Below the pieces are notes generated by a model. The model made no database searches. It worked only from the letters and a program-made list of their open reading frames with translations, and was not told the DNA's origin. From NCBI GenBank assembly GCA_002104895.1, contig MCFG01000560.1, positions 1-30,466 of the forward strand: 30,466 nucleotides of DNA, given 5' to 3'. A program made the position numbers and the translations under genes. This DNA is from Anaeromyces robustus (taxonomy: Eukaryota > Neocallimastigomycota > Neocallimastigomycetes > Neocallimastigales > Neocallimastigaceae). Shown in pieces: positions 12,591 through 28,024 of the stretch (positions are counted from its first letter, which is position 1; each line of letters begins with the position of its first letter).

Positions 12591-15500
12591 CACTTATACT
12601 AAATTTTTAGGTTTATGGATTGATAGAAAAGTTAAAGTTTTACTTGACATGTTTAAAGTTGATAAAGATAAGGGTCTTTCTAGTGATGCTATTGAAGGAC
12701 TTCGTAACCATTATGGACCAAATAATCTTCAACCACCTCCAAAACCTTCAGTATTAAAAATGTTATTTGGTCAAATTTATAATTTTATGAATATTATTTT
12801 AATTATTGCCACTATTGTTGAAATTTGTATTGGAGAATATAAAGATGCTGTCGTTTTATTTGTTGTTATTGTTATTAATATTGTCATTGGATTTACTCAA
12901 GAATATAAAGCTGAAAAAGCTTTAGAAGCTTTAACGTCATTAACTATTCCACAAGCCCTTGTTCTTCGCGATGGTAAACAAGAAAAAATAAATTCTTCTG
13001 AATTAGTTCCAGGAGATATAGTTATTTTAGATGAAGGTGAAGGGGTTCCAGCAGATTTACGTATTATTGAACAATCTCAATTAGAAATTGTAGAAAGTAT
13101 TTTAACTGGTGAAAGTGTACCAACAGCTAAAGATATTAAACATATTCGTAGTAGAACAAGAAAAATTCCATTAGCTGAATGTAAAGGTAATGCTTTTATG
13201 GGTACTGTAGTTGCTCATGGTCGTGGTAAAGGTCTTGTCGTTAGAACAGGAGAATATACTGAAATTGGTAAAATTAGTAATTCAATTACTTCACAACCAC
13301 AAGCTAAAACTTCTATTCAAAGAAAATTAGATGTTTTAGGTAAATGGCTTGTTGTCCTTGCTATCGTTCTTTGTATTATCATTGTTGTCATTAATTTAAT
13401 CTATGGTAATGATACAAAAGAAACCATTAATATTGGTTTAAGTTTAGCTGTTTCAGTTATTCCAGAAGGTTTAGTCGCTGTTGTTACAGTTACTATGGCA
13501 CTTGGTGTACGTCGTATGGCTAAAAGAAATGCAATTGTTAGAAAACTTCCATCAGTAGAAACTTTAGGTTCAGTAACAGTAATTTGTTCAGATAAAACAG
13601 GTACACTTACCGAAGGTAAAATGGGTACTTCTTTAATTTGGACTATTGATGATTGTGGTTATACCTTTACAGAAAGTACTAATATTGATCCAAATAAAGG
13701 TACCGTTCAAAAATTAGATACAGGTGATATTACAGAAGAAACTTTAGCTACTGCTAAAGATACAGGTAAAACATATGATGAGGCTGATTCTCAATTAATG
13801 GCAGCTATTCTTTCTGCTTCTTTATGTAATAATAGTTCTGTATTATTAGATCCTGAAACCAATGAATGGAAATCTATTGGTGATCCAACTGAAGTAGCTA
13901 TGATTATTGCTGCACAAAAAGCTGGATTTAGTCGTGAAAGTTGGGAAAAGAATGGATTCATTAAACTTGGTGAATATCCATTTGATAGTGAACGTAAATT
14001 AATGAGTGTCATTTATACCACAAGAAAAGATGATGATAATTCTAAAACAACAACAACAGAAGATAAAGCAACAGCTGATATATCTAATATTAATACTTTA
14101 GAAAATATTTGTCCAGTACCAAATACTTCTCTTGTATTAGCTAAAGGTGCTCCAGAAGCTATTCTTCAACGTTCTATTAGTTATATACCAAGTAATACCA
14201 CAGGTCATGGATCATTAAATGAATTAATTAATGGAGAACAAAAAGAATTAAATAATGAAATTAAAGCTTTAATTGCTACAAGAAATGAACAAATGGCTAG
14301 TCGTGGTCTTAGAGTTTTAGCCTTAGCTTTACGTAAAGTTGGTCATGATGAAGCTAAAGCTATTGTAAAATCTGAAAATATGACAGAATCTGAAAAGGAT
14401 CTTTCCTTTATTGGATTAATTGGTCTTATTGATCCACCAAAAAAGGGAGTACGTGAAAGTATTTCTACTTGTAAAACTGCTGGTATACGTGTTATTATGA
14501 TTACAGGGGATCATGTTACAACAGCTTCTGCTATTGCAAAACAATTAGGTATTATAGATCCAGATAATGTTAATATGCAACGTACTATGAAAGGTAGTGA
14601 ATTAGATTTATTATCTGATGATGCTATTAAAGAATTAAAACCTTTCCCATCTGTATTTGCTCGTGTTAGTCCAGATAATAAATTAAAAATTGTAAAAGCA
14701 CTTCAATCTAGAAATGAATTAGCTGCTATGACAGGAGATGGTGTTAATGATGCACCAGCTATAAAAAAAGCAGATGTTGGTATTGCTATGGGTTTAAGTG
14801 GTACAGAAATTACAAAACAAGCAGCAGATATTATTTTAGCGGATGATAATTTCTCTACTATTGTTGAAGCAGTACGTGAAGGTAGAAGAGTTTATGATAA
14901 TATTTTAAAATTTATTATTTATCTTTTAAGTTGTAATTCTGCTGAAATTCAATTGATGATGGTATGTACTATCTTTAATATACCATTACCTTTCACTACG
15001 ATTATGATTTTATGGGCTAATATTATTGCTGATGTACCACCAGCTACAGCTCTTGGTTTAGAACCACCAGAAAAGGATGTTATGGAACGTTATCCAAATG
15101 ATCCACAAGCTGGAGTATTAAATGTTAGAACAACGATATCTGCTGTTTTACAAGGTACAATTCAAGCAGGTGTATCCTTTTTACTTTATATGCTTGCTAA
15201 AGAAACTAAAATATTAGGTGAAGCCAAATATGATAATATAATAGATAAAGATACAAATCAATTTCATTATGCTCAAACAGTAGCTTTTGCAGGATTAATT
15301 ACTTTACAATTAATACAAGCATTCCATAGTAGAAGTGTTAGTACTAGTATATTTAAAACGGGTATTATGGATAATAAATGGTTAGTAGGTGCAAATATTT
15401 TATCTTTTGTATTAATGTTAATAGGTATTTATGTTCCAGGTATTTCAGATTTCTTAGAAAATTATGATATTTATTGGCAAGCTTGGTTAGGTATTATCGT

Positions 15501-15609
15501 TGGTTTAATTATTCAATTAGTAATTATTGAATTATTAAAAGCTTATCTTAGACGTTATGAACATAAAGAAAATTTGAAGAAAAGACAAAGATTCTTAGAT
15601 AATGTATAA
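10875..15609 (+). CDS. P2-type cation-transporting P-type ATPase with a ~203-aa N-terminal extension (3 exons)
   Basis: Exons 10875-11199, 12048-12329 and 12611-15609 (3606 nt, 1201 aa), all joins in phase 1. A membrane pump that couples ATP hydrolysis to cation transport. Seen: a cation-ATPase N domain from about residue 204, M1-M2 about 260-300, actuator TGES (368-371), M4 with VIPEGL (E488), phosphorylation motif DKTGT (D530), KGAPE, TGDGVNDAP (910-918) and C-terminal M5-M10. M5 carries N978 and E981, and M6 carries N1006 and D1010, at positions matching SERCA Ca2+ ligands; the SERCA M6 threonine is Ala1009 here. This favours a SERCA-like P2 pump over the fungal Na+ (ENA) type, whose M4 reads IPSSL, but the ion is unproven. 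Residues 1-203 form a soluble, helix-rich domain I do not recognise. The first intron is unusually long (848 nt). Confidence 0.9.
11613..11694. repeat. 29-bp tandem repeat (2.8 copies) in ATPase intron 1
   Basis: Two identical 29-bp units (11613-11641 and 11642-11670) are followed by a third unit shortened by five bases. The unit contains TTATCATTACATTG. It lies within the 11200-12047 intron. Confidence 0.85.
12546..12590. repeat. (ATT)n microsatellite in ATPase intron 2
   Basis: About 15 ATT units directly upstream of the acceptor at 12610. Conceptual translation gives a false poly-Ile N-terminus in frame with the ATPase. Confidence 0.9.
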
Positions 15610-16311
15610 GAAGGAAAAAGAAGAAGAAAAAGAAAAATGAAATAAATAAATTAATGGAATTAGATTTAAAATTTTTTTTTTTTTTTTTTTTTGTTTTTTT
15701 TATAAATAGATATAAATAAATATAATAAAAAAATATAAAAAAAAAAAAAAAAAAAAAAAATTAATTACATAGATTAAAAATAAATTAAGTTTAGAAAAAG
15801 ATAATAAAAATAAAAAAAAAATAAAAAAAATAAAAATAAAAAAAGTAAGTAAACTAGAAAAATAAAATAAAGTAAAATCAGTTAAAAAGAAAAGAAAATA
15901 ATAAAAAAAAAAAAAAATAAACAAGAAAAAAATATTAAAAATAATAATTTATCAATTTAGAAACAAAGTAAAATCAGTTAAAAAAAAAAATTAGAGAAAA
16001 AAAAATTAAAAATTAATAATAGTTTATTTACAACAGTTCAAAAGTAAATGATAAATAAATTATATATATTCAAAATTATCTATTACGCATTAATATAATT
16101 TATTATAATTTAATAATTTATTTAATAATTTATATTATATATTATAAAATATATTTATAATATGTTAATATAGAAAATAAGTATAATTAAAAAAATAAAA
16201 ATAAAAATAAAAAAATAAAAAAATAAAAAAATAAAAAATAAAAATAAAATAAAATAAAATATATTTGAAAATTAATAAATTGTATTTAATAATGTGTTTA
16301 TTATAATATGT

Positions 16312-16350
<39 letters not shown>

Positions 16351-16641
16351 ATATTAAATCTACATATTCAAAAATTTTATTATTATAATAATACAAATAT
16401 AACTCAATATATTTAATATCATCACATAATAAAAAAAATTTATATATAAAAATATATATATAATCTATTTAAATAGTAAATATACATTATGAATTATTCT
16501 TTATATTTATTATTATTATTATTATTTGGTTTAATTCTTATTTATTTTTATTATTACTACTGTTTTTTTTTTTTTTTTTTAAATATATATTATTTTACTT
16601 TTTTATTTTATTTTTTCATTTTTTTTATATTATTATTAATT
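15610..16641. other. Convergent intergenic region, no gene seen
   Basis: 3' flanks of the ATPase (+) and the coiled-coil gene (-). A purine-rich stretch of AAAATA-type repeats spans about 15700-16260, and a 34-nt T run lies at 16313-16346. A motif near AGTAAAATCAGTTAAAA occurs twice (about 15871 and 15968). No coding signal. Confidence 0.6.
16313..16346. repeat. Poly(T) tract of 34 nt
   Basis: Uninterrupted T run in the convergent intergenic region, about 300 bases downstream of the coiled-coil gene's stop codon. Confidence 0.9.
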
Positions 16642-20506
<3,865 letters not shown>

Positions 20507-20810
20507 ATCGTTTTTCTTATCTTAAATTTTTTTTTTATATCTTATAACTATTACTTTTATTATTAAAATATTTAAATTAAAATATATTAAAAATTAAATA
20601 ATTATATATATATTTTTATTGATAATAAATTAAAATGGTTATCCTTAAAATAAATATAAAGTTTATATATACTTTTTATTTTTTTAATTTAATTATATAC
20701 AATTATTAATAAAATATTTATAATCATAATAATTAGAGTTTTGAAAATAATTTAATTTATGGAAAAATATGAATAATACATAATTAACTTACCCATTTTA
20801 AATTTTATTC

Positions 20811-20860
20811 AAGCCTAATCATTAATGGAAAAAAAAAAACTTCATCAAAGCCTAATCATT
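20811..20860. repeat. Pair of direct repeats, AAGCCTAATCATT
   Basis: The exact 13-mer occurs at 20811-20823 and 20848-20860, each followed by an A-rich run. It lies about 300 bases upstream of the coiled-coil gene's start, so it could be a promoter element or a small tandem duplication. Confidence 0.6.
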
Positions 20861-22597
20861 TATAGTAAAAAAAAATAAAAAAAAAAAAAAAGTTTAATAC
20901 TATAAAGCATATACTATTATTTATTAATACATTACTTTTAATAGTAATAAAAAATAATCATCCTTTTTTTTATGTAAATAAAAAATTCTTATTTATTGTA
21001 TTATACTTAATATTGATATGTTTATTAATTTATTTAATAAATTACTTATAATATTTATATTTACATAATTTATAAATAAAAATTAATATACATCATATAT
21101 ATGTAATATCATATTAAATATAATGTATAATCTATTGCTTTTTTTTTTTTTTTTTTTTTATGTGTGTATGTGTGTGTATCATTATAATAAATAATATATT
21201 TATGAAATAATACAATTAATTGATATTTTATTATTTTATTATATATAAAATAAATTATGATTTAAATGAATTGTATATAATGTTTTTTTTTTTACCATCT
21301 AATTTTTTTTTTTTTTTTTAACATTAAAAATTAGAATAAAATAAAAATGTGTAACAGTAAAAAATTAATAATTTTCATTGGTTATTGAGAAAACAATTAA
21401 AACACTAAAATAAGTAAAAGAAGTAATTAAAAAAAAAAAAGATAAAATCTTTTACATTTTTTTTCCTTTTTTTTTTTTTTTTATTAAACAAAATATAATT
21501 TCACTTTAAATTAATTTATTTCAAACAAATTCATTCTCTTAGCCAATAAAATTTATATGAATTATGAACTTTTTTTTTCCATAAGAAAAATATAATAAAG
21601 CAAACAGTAAAAAATAATAATAATGATAATAATAAAAGAATATAAAAAAAATATAAGTTAAAGAATAAATATTTAATAGACGTATATATAATTTATTTTT
21701 ACTAATCTTTCTAAAAAATAAAAAAATATAATTATTTTGGGTAAAATAGATTAATATTTAATCAATAATTTGAATATATTGAATATATTTTATTTAGTAA
21801 ATATTTTCAAATTTAATATATGAAATATGAAATGTACATAAATGAAAGATGAAAGTTAAAAAAAAAAAAAAAAAAAAAATAAAGTAGAAACTAACACAAA
21901 ATTTTTCTATAATTATTAATATATTTTATATATAATTATATATATAGATTATATTATTTATTTATATTGAATTATCTTTATAACATAATATAATTTATAT
22001 ATTACAATAGTTAATAGAAATATCATTGTTACTGTAATAATTGTACTACTAACTAATTATAATTAATAATAAATAATAATAATAATTAATAATTAATAAT
22101 TAATAACAAAAAGATTCATGATCATGCTAAATATTATTGAAAATTTAATAGTATTGTTAGATTTAACATTTTTACTTTTTTTATTTTTAATTTTAATTTA
22201 ATACAGGTTTCACATATGCGAAAATCAGTATCAGAGTATAAAATATAAACTATTAAAATTATTTAAAATAAGTTTTTTTTTATATACATTTAATAAAATA
22301 AAAAATTTTTTTTCCATTTTTTTTTAGGTAGCCTATTAAAAATTAGAGTTTTAATTTAAGAAAATATTTTTTGACCAGTAAATTTAATTTTATAAAAAAT
22401 AAATGGAAAATACGGAGGTAAATAAAAGGTACAAAATAAAAAAAAAAGAAAAAGAAATATAAAAAATAATGGGAAAAAAATGGGAAATAATTAAATAAAA
22501 AATTTTAGCATTCATATAAGTTTTAAAATAAATTAAAATATATATTTATAATTATAAAATTGTAAATATTTATAAATTTTATTTAATAAAATAATGA

Positions 22598-22641
<44 letters not shown>

Positions 22642-23420
22642 GACAAAGAATTAGAGGAATTAAAGTATAAAAGAAACACATTTTCCTTTATTTTTTATTT
22701 TTTTTTTTTTTTCAAATGAAAAACAAAATTAAAAAAAAAAAATTAAAAAAGGTAATAAAAAATAAACAACAGCAAAAATAAATATACAATAATAAAAAAT
22801 AGTAATACTTAATAATAAACAATTATATTAAAAAAAAAAAAAAGAAAATTATATTAAATATATGGCAAGGAAAAAAAAATATTGTAATATTTATAAAAAA
22901 GGAAAAACAACATTTGTTAATCAATATAATTAATTTGCATATTAATTTGATATGGTATAAAAAAAATAATAAAAGTTGATTTTAATAAATATTAAATAGT
23001 TTATACAATCAACAATATAAATATTTGTCAGTTTATTATGAAAAAATAATAAAAAAGGATTGCAATATTCAACAATAAATATTTATTATTATTTTCAGAA
23101 AAATCAATATATTGATGTAAGAATTTACAAATTGTATACAAACAATGTAAAATATGGTAAGGAATAATTAGTTTTTTTTTTTTATAATAAATATCATATG
23201 ACTCATTGAAGGGAAAACAATGTTAGAAACAATAGTTAATAATACATGAATTGTTGAGTTTAATTCAAATAAAGTTAATAATTATCAAGTTAGTCATAAT
23301 TATTTTAATGAATAATTGTGATTAATAATATGAGTATTTTTTTTTACCATTAAAGGTGAGATTAATTAATTAAACTATATTATATTTAAAACACAAAGAA
23401 CCAATTAAATTGTACATATA

Positions 23421-23528
23421 TGAGGCGTTTAATTAATGTTAAAAAATCCATACTACATTTTATATTACATTTACATTATATTGCAATTCTCTGTTACATT
23501 ATTCTGAATATATTCTAAATACGCCTCA
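23421..23528. repeat. Inverted repeat pair TGAGGCGT / ACGCCTCA, 108 bp apart end to end
   Basis: TGAGGCGT at 23421-23428 is the exact reverse complement of 23521-23528. Such GC-rich 8-mers stand out in this background. The spacing resembles a miniature inverted-repeat element, but no clear target-site duplication was identified. Confidence 0.4.
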
Positions 23529-24964
23529 AAACAATACGCCACATATTATATTGTCAGTGTTATTAAAACTTTATTATTAATTATTCGAATAAGATGAACT
23601 TTATTTCTATTAATTATTCGGAATATATAAAAAAGTGTAAATTGCTATGACCATTAATAAATAATATATGTAAGATTTATATATATCATTTTATTATTAT
23701 TATTTTATTATTAATATTTATTCATTGTTATATTAAGTCTATTAGTATTTTTATTTTTATTTTTTTTTTTTATTTCCTTTAAGTTAATAATCAATTTAGT
23801 CATTATTAATGTAGTCATTGGATGATAATATTAATAATAATAAAATTATTAATATTGTTTTTATAAAACAAAATATTAAAATTTATATTATTTTTTTTTT
23901 TTTAAAAAAATAATTAATTTTTTTATGTTGATTCTTACAATAAAATATTTATTACTTTTTATGTTTTTTTTTTTAATTTCTCTTTTTTATTTACTTTTTT
24001 ACCTTTTTATTTTATTTTTTAATATTTTTTTTTTTTTTTTTTTTTATATTTTTAAAATATATAAAAAAACAACAACTATTTTTAGACTATTTATTGAATA
24101 TTTATTGAATATTTTTAAATATAAACAAATTAGATCAACTGTAAAGTCGTGTTATATTTTTTATAAATTCCTATTTAAAATGTTGCATGTCTCTACATAT
24201 AATTATATTTAAAATAAATATTATTATTAAAGTTTTTATATTAGATTAATAATTGCATCATTATGTATATAAAATTTAAATATTACTGTTTATGTGGAAT
24301 TTTTTTTTTAACAAAATTCCATTGTACTACATCAATTTTTAAAAAAAATATTAATTAAATTAGATATTAATATAAAAATGGAAATTTTTAAATTAAAAGG
24401 CATAGTATTAAAATTACGATTGTATATAAATATATTTATTTTATATTAATATGAAATGACACAAAATGTATTTAATATATATTAATTATATATATTAATT
24501 ATATGTTATTGAAATAATAATTTAAACTTTAATTATAATTATTAAAATTAAAGTTATTTCAATAAAAATTTTGTAAATAATTTTTTAATTTAGTTAACTC
24601 CATATACTTATATATTATAACTATAATGAAATTTATTTAATAATATATATAGATACATATATTTTATTTATATTACATTAAATGATAATATTTGATGATT
24701 TATCTATCGTTTAATTAAAAATGAATTTATATATATATAAACATTATTATAATTGAACAATTAAATAATATGAATAATACATGTATATTTAATGTGTGAT
24801 TTTATAGAATTAATTGTACTAAAAAAAAAAAGCTTTTGTTCTTAAATTATACATATTAATTACGATTATTAAAATGCGTTAAGAAAAAAAAAATAAAAGT
24901 GTATCCCCTATTAAACTTATTATACATAATCCCTATATAATTTATTATTTAATAATAATACTAA

Positions 24965-24965
<1 letters not shown>

Positions 24966-24999
<34 letters not shown>

Positions 25000-25000
25000 T

Positions 25001-25043
<43 letters not shown>

Positions 25044-25044
25044 T
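24966..25044. repeat. (AAT)n followed by (AATGAT)n
   Basis: AAT trinucleotide run changing at about 25018 to AATGAT hexamers. It lies about 630 bases upstream of the GH6 start codon. Confidence 0.9.
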
Positions 25045-25319
25045 ATATAATTGTATATATATATATATATAAATAAAAAAAAAAAAGGAAAATACTAAAT
25101 CATTAAAAAAATGTAATAATTTATTAAATTAAATGATATATTAATGTTATTAATGTCATAAATTGATATTTATTAATGTTAGTATACTCATATTACATAA
25201 TTTATTTCAAATATATATATTTTATATATAATCAATATATTTTATATATAATAAACTCTTTTATTTTATCGTTATAACTATTTATGTTATATGTTTTATT
25301 ATTATTTTTTTTAAAATAT

Positions 25320-25386
25320 GTATTTTTTTGGAAATAGTTTTAATATAATTAAGTATTTTTTTGGAAATAGTTTTTAATATAATTAG
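25320..25386. repeat. Two-copy 33/34-bp tandem repeat upstream of the cellulase
   Basis: Units 25320-25352 and 25353-25386 are identical except for one extra T in a T run and the last base. Each contains TTTGGAAATAGTTTT. They lie 83-149 bases upstream of the proposed TATA box. Confidence 0.85.
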
Positions 25387-25468
25387 GAAGAAGTTAATGT
25401 AATTAATAAAATTAATTAAATTAATTTATTTCATTTTTTATATATTGTTTAATAATTGTTAAATCTAG

Positions 25469-25476
25469 TATAAAAG
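25469..25476 (+). promoter_or_regulatory. Probable TATA box of the GH6 cellulase gene
   Basis: TATAAAAG embedded in CTAGTATAAAAGAACA, about 200 bases upstream of the ATG. This would place transcription initiation near 25500 and give a leader of about 170 nt. Inferred by motif and position only. Confidence 0.5.
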
Positions 25477-25671
25477 AACATAAATTTCTCTCCATATTTA
25501 GTTTTTTCAAAATTAATTATTATAATTAATTATTACTATAAGTTTTTTTCTCTGGAAGAAAAAAAATTAGTGTTAAAACTAAAGTTATTTACAACAAAAA
25601 TTTTTTTTTTTTTAAATAATTTAATTTTTTTTAGTGTAGAATCACTATTAATTAATTTAATATAGTAAAAA

Positions 25672-27213
25672 ATGAAGACTGCTTTTGCTTTAACTGCTGT
25701 TGCTGCTCTTGCTGCTAAAGTTTATGCTGTTCCACCAAGCTGTTTCTCTGTTAAATTAGGATACCCATGTTGTTCTAGTGCCAATGTTCCAGTTGCTTAC
25801 ACTGATAATGATGGTAACTGGGGTATTGAAAATGGTGATTGGTGTGGTATTCCAGAAGTTGAAACTTGCTGGTCTGAAAAATTAGGTTTCCCATGTTGTT
25901 CATCTCCAAGTGCTCCAGTTCAATACACTGATGCTGATGGTAAATGGAGTGTTGAAAATGGTGACTGGTGTGGTATTCCAAAGTCTGGTGGTTCCGGTGG
26001 TTCTGGTGGTTACAATCCAGGAGGTTCTGGTGGTTATAATCCAGGAGGTTCTGGTTCCGGTTCTGGTTCTGGTTCTGGTAATGGTGATTATACCATTGGT
26101 AGTCAATACAGACACAATGGTAACCCATTCAAAGGTGTTGAATTCTTCATTAACCCATACTATGTTGATGAAGTTGATAAGGCTATTGCTCAAATGACCA
26201 ACTCATCTCTTAAGGCTAAGGCTGAAAAGATGAAGACTTTCTCTAACGCTATTTGGCTCGATACCATTAAGAACATGAATGAATGGTTAGAAAGAAACCT
26301 TAAGGGAGCTCTTGCTCAACAAAACGCTTCTAACAAGAATGTTTTAACTGTTTTCGTTGTTTACGATTTACCAGGTCGTGATTGTCACGCTCTTGCTTCT
26401 AATGGTGAACTTCTTGCTAATGATTCTGACTTTGCTCGTTACAAGTCTGAATATATTGATGTTATTGAAACTCACTTAAAGAAATACAAGTCTCAACCAG
26501 TTGTTCTTATTGTTGAACCAGATTCCCTTGCTAATATGGTTACTAACCTTGAAAACACTCCAGCTTGTGCTGATTCTGAAAAGTACTACATGGACGGTCA
26601 CGCCTACTTAATTAAGAAGTTTGGTGTTCTCGATCATGTTGCTATGTACCTTGATATTGGTCACGCTTTCTGGTTAGGTTGGGATGATAACCGTGAAAAG
26701 GCCACTAAGGTTTACAAGAAGGTTATTGACTCTGGTTCTCCAGGTAAGGTTCGTGGTTTCGCTGATAACGTTGCTAACTACACTCCATGGGAAGACCCAA
26801 CTCTTTCTCGTGGTCCAGATACTGAATGGAACCCATGTCCAGATGAAAAGAGATACTTACAAGCTATGTACAAGGACTTCTCCGGTGCTGGTATTAAGTC
26901 TGTTTACTTCGTTTGTGATTCTTCTCGTAATGGTCACAAGACTGACCGTAAGCACCCAGGTGAATGGTGTAACCAAACTGGTGTTGGTATTGGTGAACGT
27001 CCAAAGGCTAACCCAGTTTCTGGTATGGATTACCTTGATGCTTTCTACTGGATTAAACCACTCGGTGAATCTGATGGTACCTCTGATGAATCTGCTGCTC
27101 GTTTCGATGGTTACTGTGGTCACGAAACCGCTATGAAACCAGCTCCAGAAGCCGGTCAATGGTTCCAAAAGCACTTCGAACAAGGTCTTGAAAACGCTAA
27201 CCCACCACTTTAA
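25672..27213 (+). CDS. cel6A: Secreted dockerin-bearing GH6 cellulase (cellobiohydrolase/endoglucanase, Cel6A-like)
   Basis: Intron-free, 513 aa. Hydrolyses beta-1,4 bonds of cellulose with inversion, outside the cell and probably in a fungal cellulosome. Order: signal peptide 1-19 (cleavage likely after VYA); two fungal dockerin/CBM10-like repeats, about 24-61 and 66-103, each with CC pairs and NGDWCGIP; a Gly/Ser linker 104-138 with GGYNPGGS repeats; GH6 domain about 150-513. Catalytic motifs: [10 protein letters not shown] (D237, expected general acid), IVEPDSLAN (D284) and GESDGTSD (D468), aligned by motif to D175, D221 and D401 of Trichoderma Cel6A. The end, [12 protein letters not shown]...NANPP, matches fungal and bacterial GH6. 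Codons favour AAG, AAC and TTC far more than the neighbours do, as in highly expressed genes. Lack of introns fits the accepted bacterial origin of gut-fungal cellulases. Cellobiohydrolase versus endo mode cannot be told from this reading. Confidence 0.97.
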   Translation: MKTAFALTAVAALAAKVYAVPPSCFSVKLGYPCCSSANVPVAYTDNDGNWGIENGDWCGIPEVETCWSEKLGFPCCSSPSAPVQYTDADGKWSVENGDWCGIPKSGGSGGSGGYNPGGSGGYNPGGSGSGSGSGSGNGDYTIGSQYRHNGNPFKGVEFFINPYYVDEVDKAIAQMTNSSLKAKAEKMKTFSNAIWLDTIKNMNEWLERNLKGALAQQNASNKNVLTVFVVYDLPGRDCHALASNGELLANDSDFARYKSEYIDVIETHLKKYKSQPVVLIVEPDSLANMVTNLENTPACADSEKYYMDGHAYLIKKFGVLDHVAMYLDIGHAFWLGWDDNREKATKVYKKVIDSGSPGKVRGFADNVANYTPWEDPTLSRGPDTEWNPCPDEKRYLQAMYKDFSGAGIKSVYFVCDSSRNGHKTDRKHPGEWCNQTGVGIGERPKANPVSGMDYLDAFYWIKPLGESDGTSDESAARFDGYCGHETAMKPAPEAGQWFQKHFEQGLENANPPL

Positions 27214-28024
27214 ATTAATTAATAAAAATAAAATTTTTTTTTTTGTTTGTAATAACAAATAATTTTAACATTAAAAAAAAAATTGTAAAATATTGTAAAA
27301 TAAACTATATATATATATAGCAAAAAAAAATTATATATATAAAAAAAGAAAAAAAATGCAAAAAAAATTTTTTTTTTAAACACACTATTAAAAAAAATTG
27401 ATAGAAAAAAGCTTAAATAAATAAGAAAATAAAAAAAATAAAAAGAGAAGATTGAATATTTATTTGACTTTATAAAATAAAAGGAACAAAGTAAAAAAAA
27501 AAATAGTAGGTTAGATTATATTTACTAAATAAAAATATTTTCTAATTTTAACTATAGATATAACATAAAGAATAAATAAATAAATAAAAATAAATAAATT
27601 TAAAAAAAATAACAAAATAACAAAAAAATGGTTTAAATTTTTTTTTTTTATTTCTGTGAAATAATTAATTTATGTGTTGAAATTTTTATTTTTGTGAAAC
27701 GTATAGCTTTTTATATATTATTAAATAAGTAATTTATGGTATTTTTTGTTTAAATTATATAATAATTATATTTAATATTTTGGATATTTGATTGGTGTGA
27801 ATCATAAATTAAATATGTTTATTAATTTAAAATTTCAAGATTATGAGAATACGTAATTAGGTTTTCAATTTTGATTATTAGAATTTACTTTAAAGTAATT
27901 CAATATTTGAAAACGTTCATATGTGACTGCCCTTATTGTAGTGAAAAAAAAAAAAAATAAGTAATTTATATTTTTAGATGTATGTTAAATTTAAATTAAT
28001 TATTTTAAATAAATCCTCTTCTGA

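Larger units (their letters stand above)
20507..25671. other. 5.2-kb AT-rich intergenic region, no gene seen
   Basis: It separates the divergent coiled-coil gene (-) and GH6 gene (+) and should hold both promoters. Open frames here are short and made of Phe/Ile/Leu/Tyr/Lys/Asn from A/T tracts, with no family motif. It contains a small TG-rich run near 21160-21178, an AAT/AATGAT array at 24966-25044, and other items listed separately. No tRNA-like cloverleaf was recognised. Confidence 0.6.

Noticed and set aside
12517-12610. ATPase start at the ATG at 12517 with a poly-Ile membrane-like N-terminus
   Set aside because: This is translated (ATT)n intron sequence. The acceptor at 12609-12610 and the in-phase upstream exons explain the frame better.
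15700-15924. Minus-strand Phe-rich ORF downstream of the ATPase
   Set aside because: Antisense of an AAAATA-rich simple-sequence stretch.
23925-24212. 95-codon Phe/Leu-rich ORF in the gene desert
   Set aside because: Arises from T runs; no motif, no composition change, no splice-compatible neighbour.
25775-27258. Overlapping ORFs in other frames of the GH6 gene
   Set aside because: Shadows of a strongly biased coding sequence; no domain motifs, while the main frame is a complete GH6 protein.
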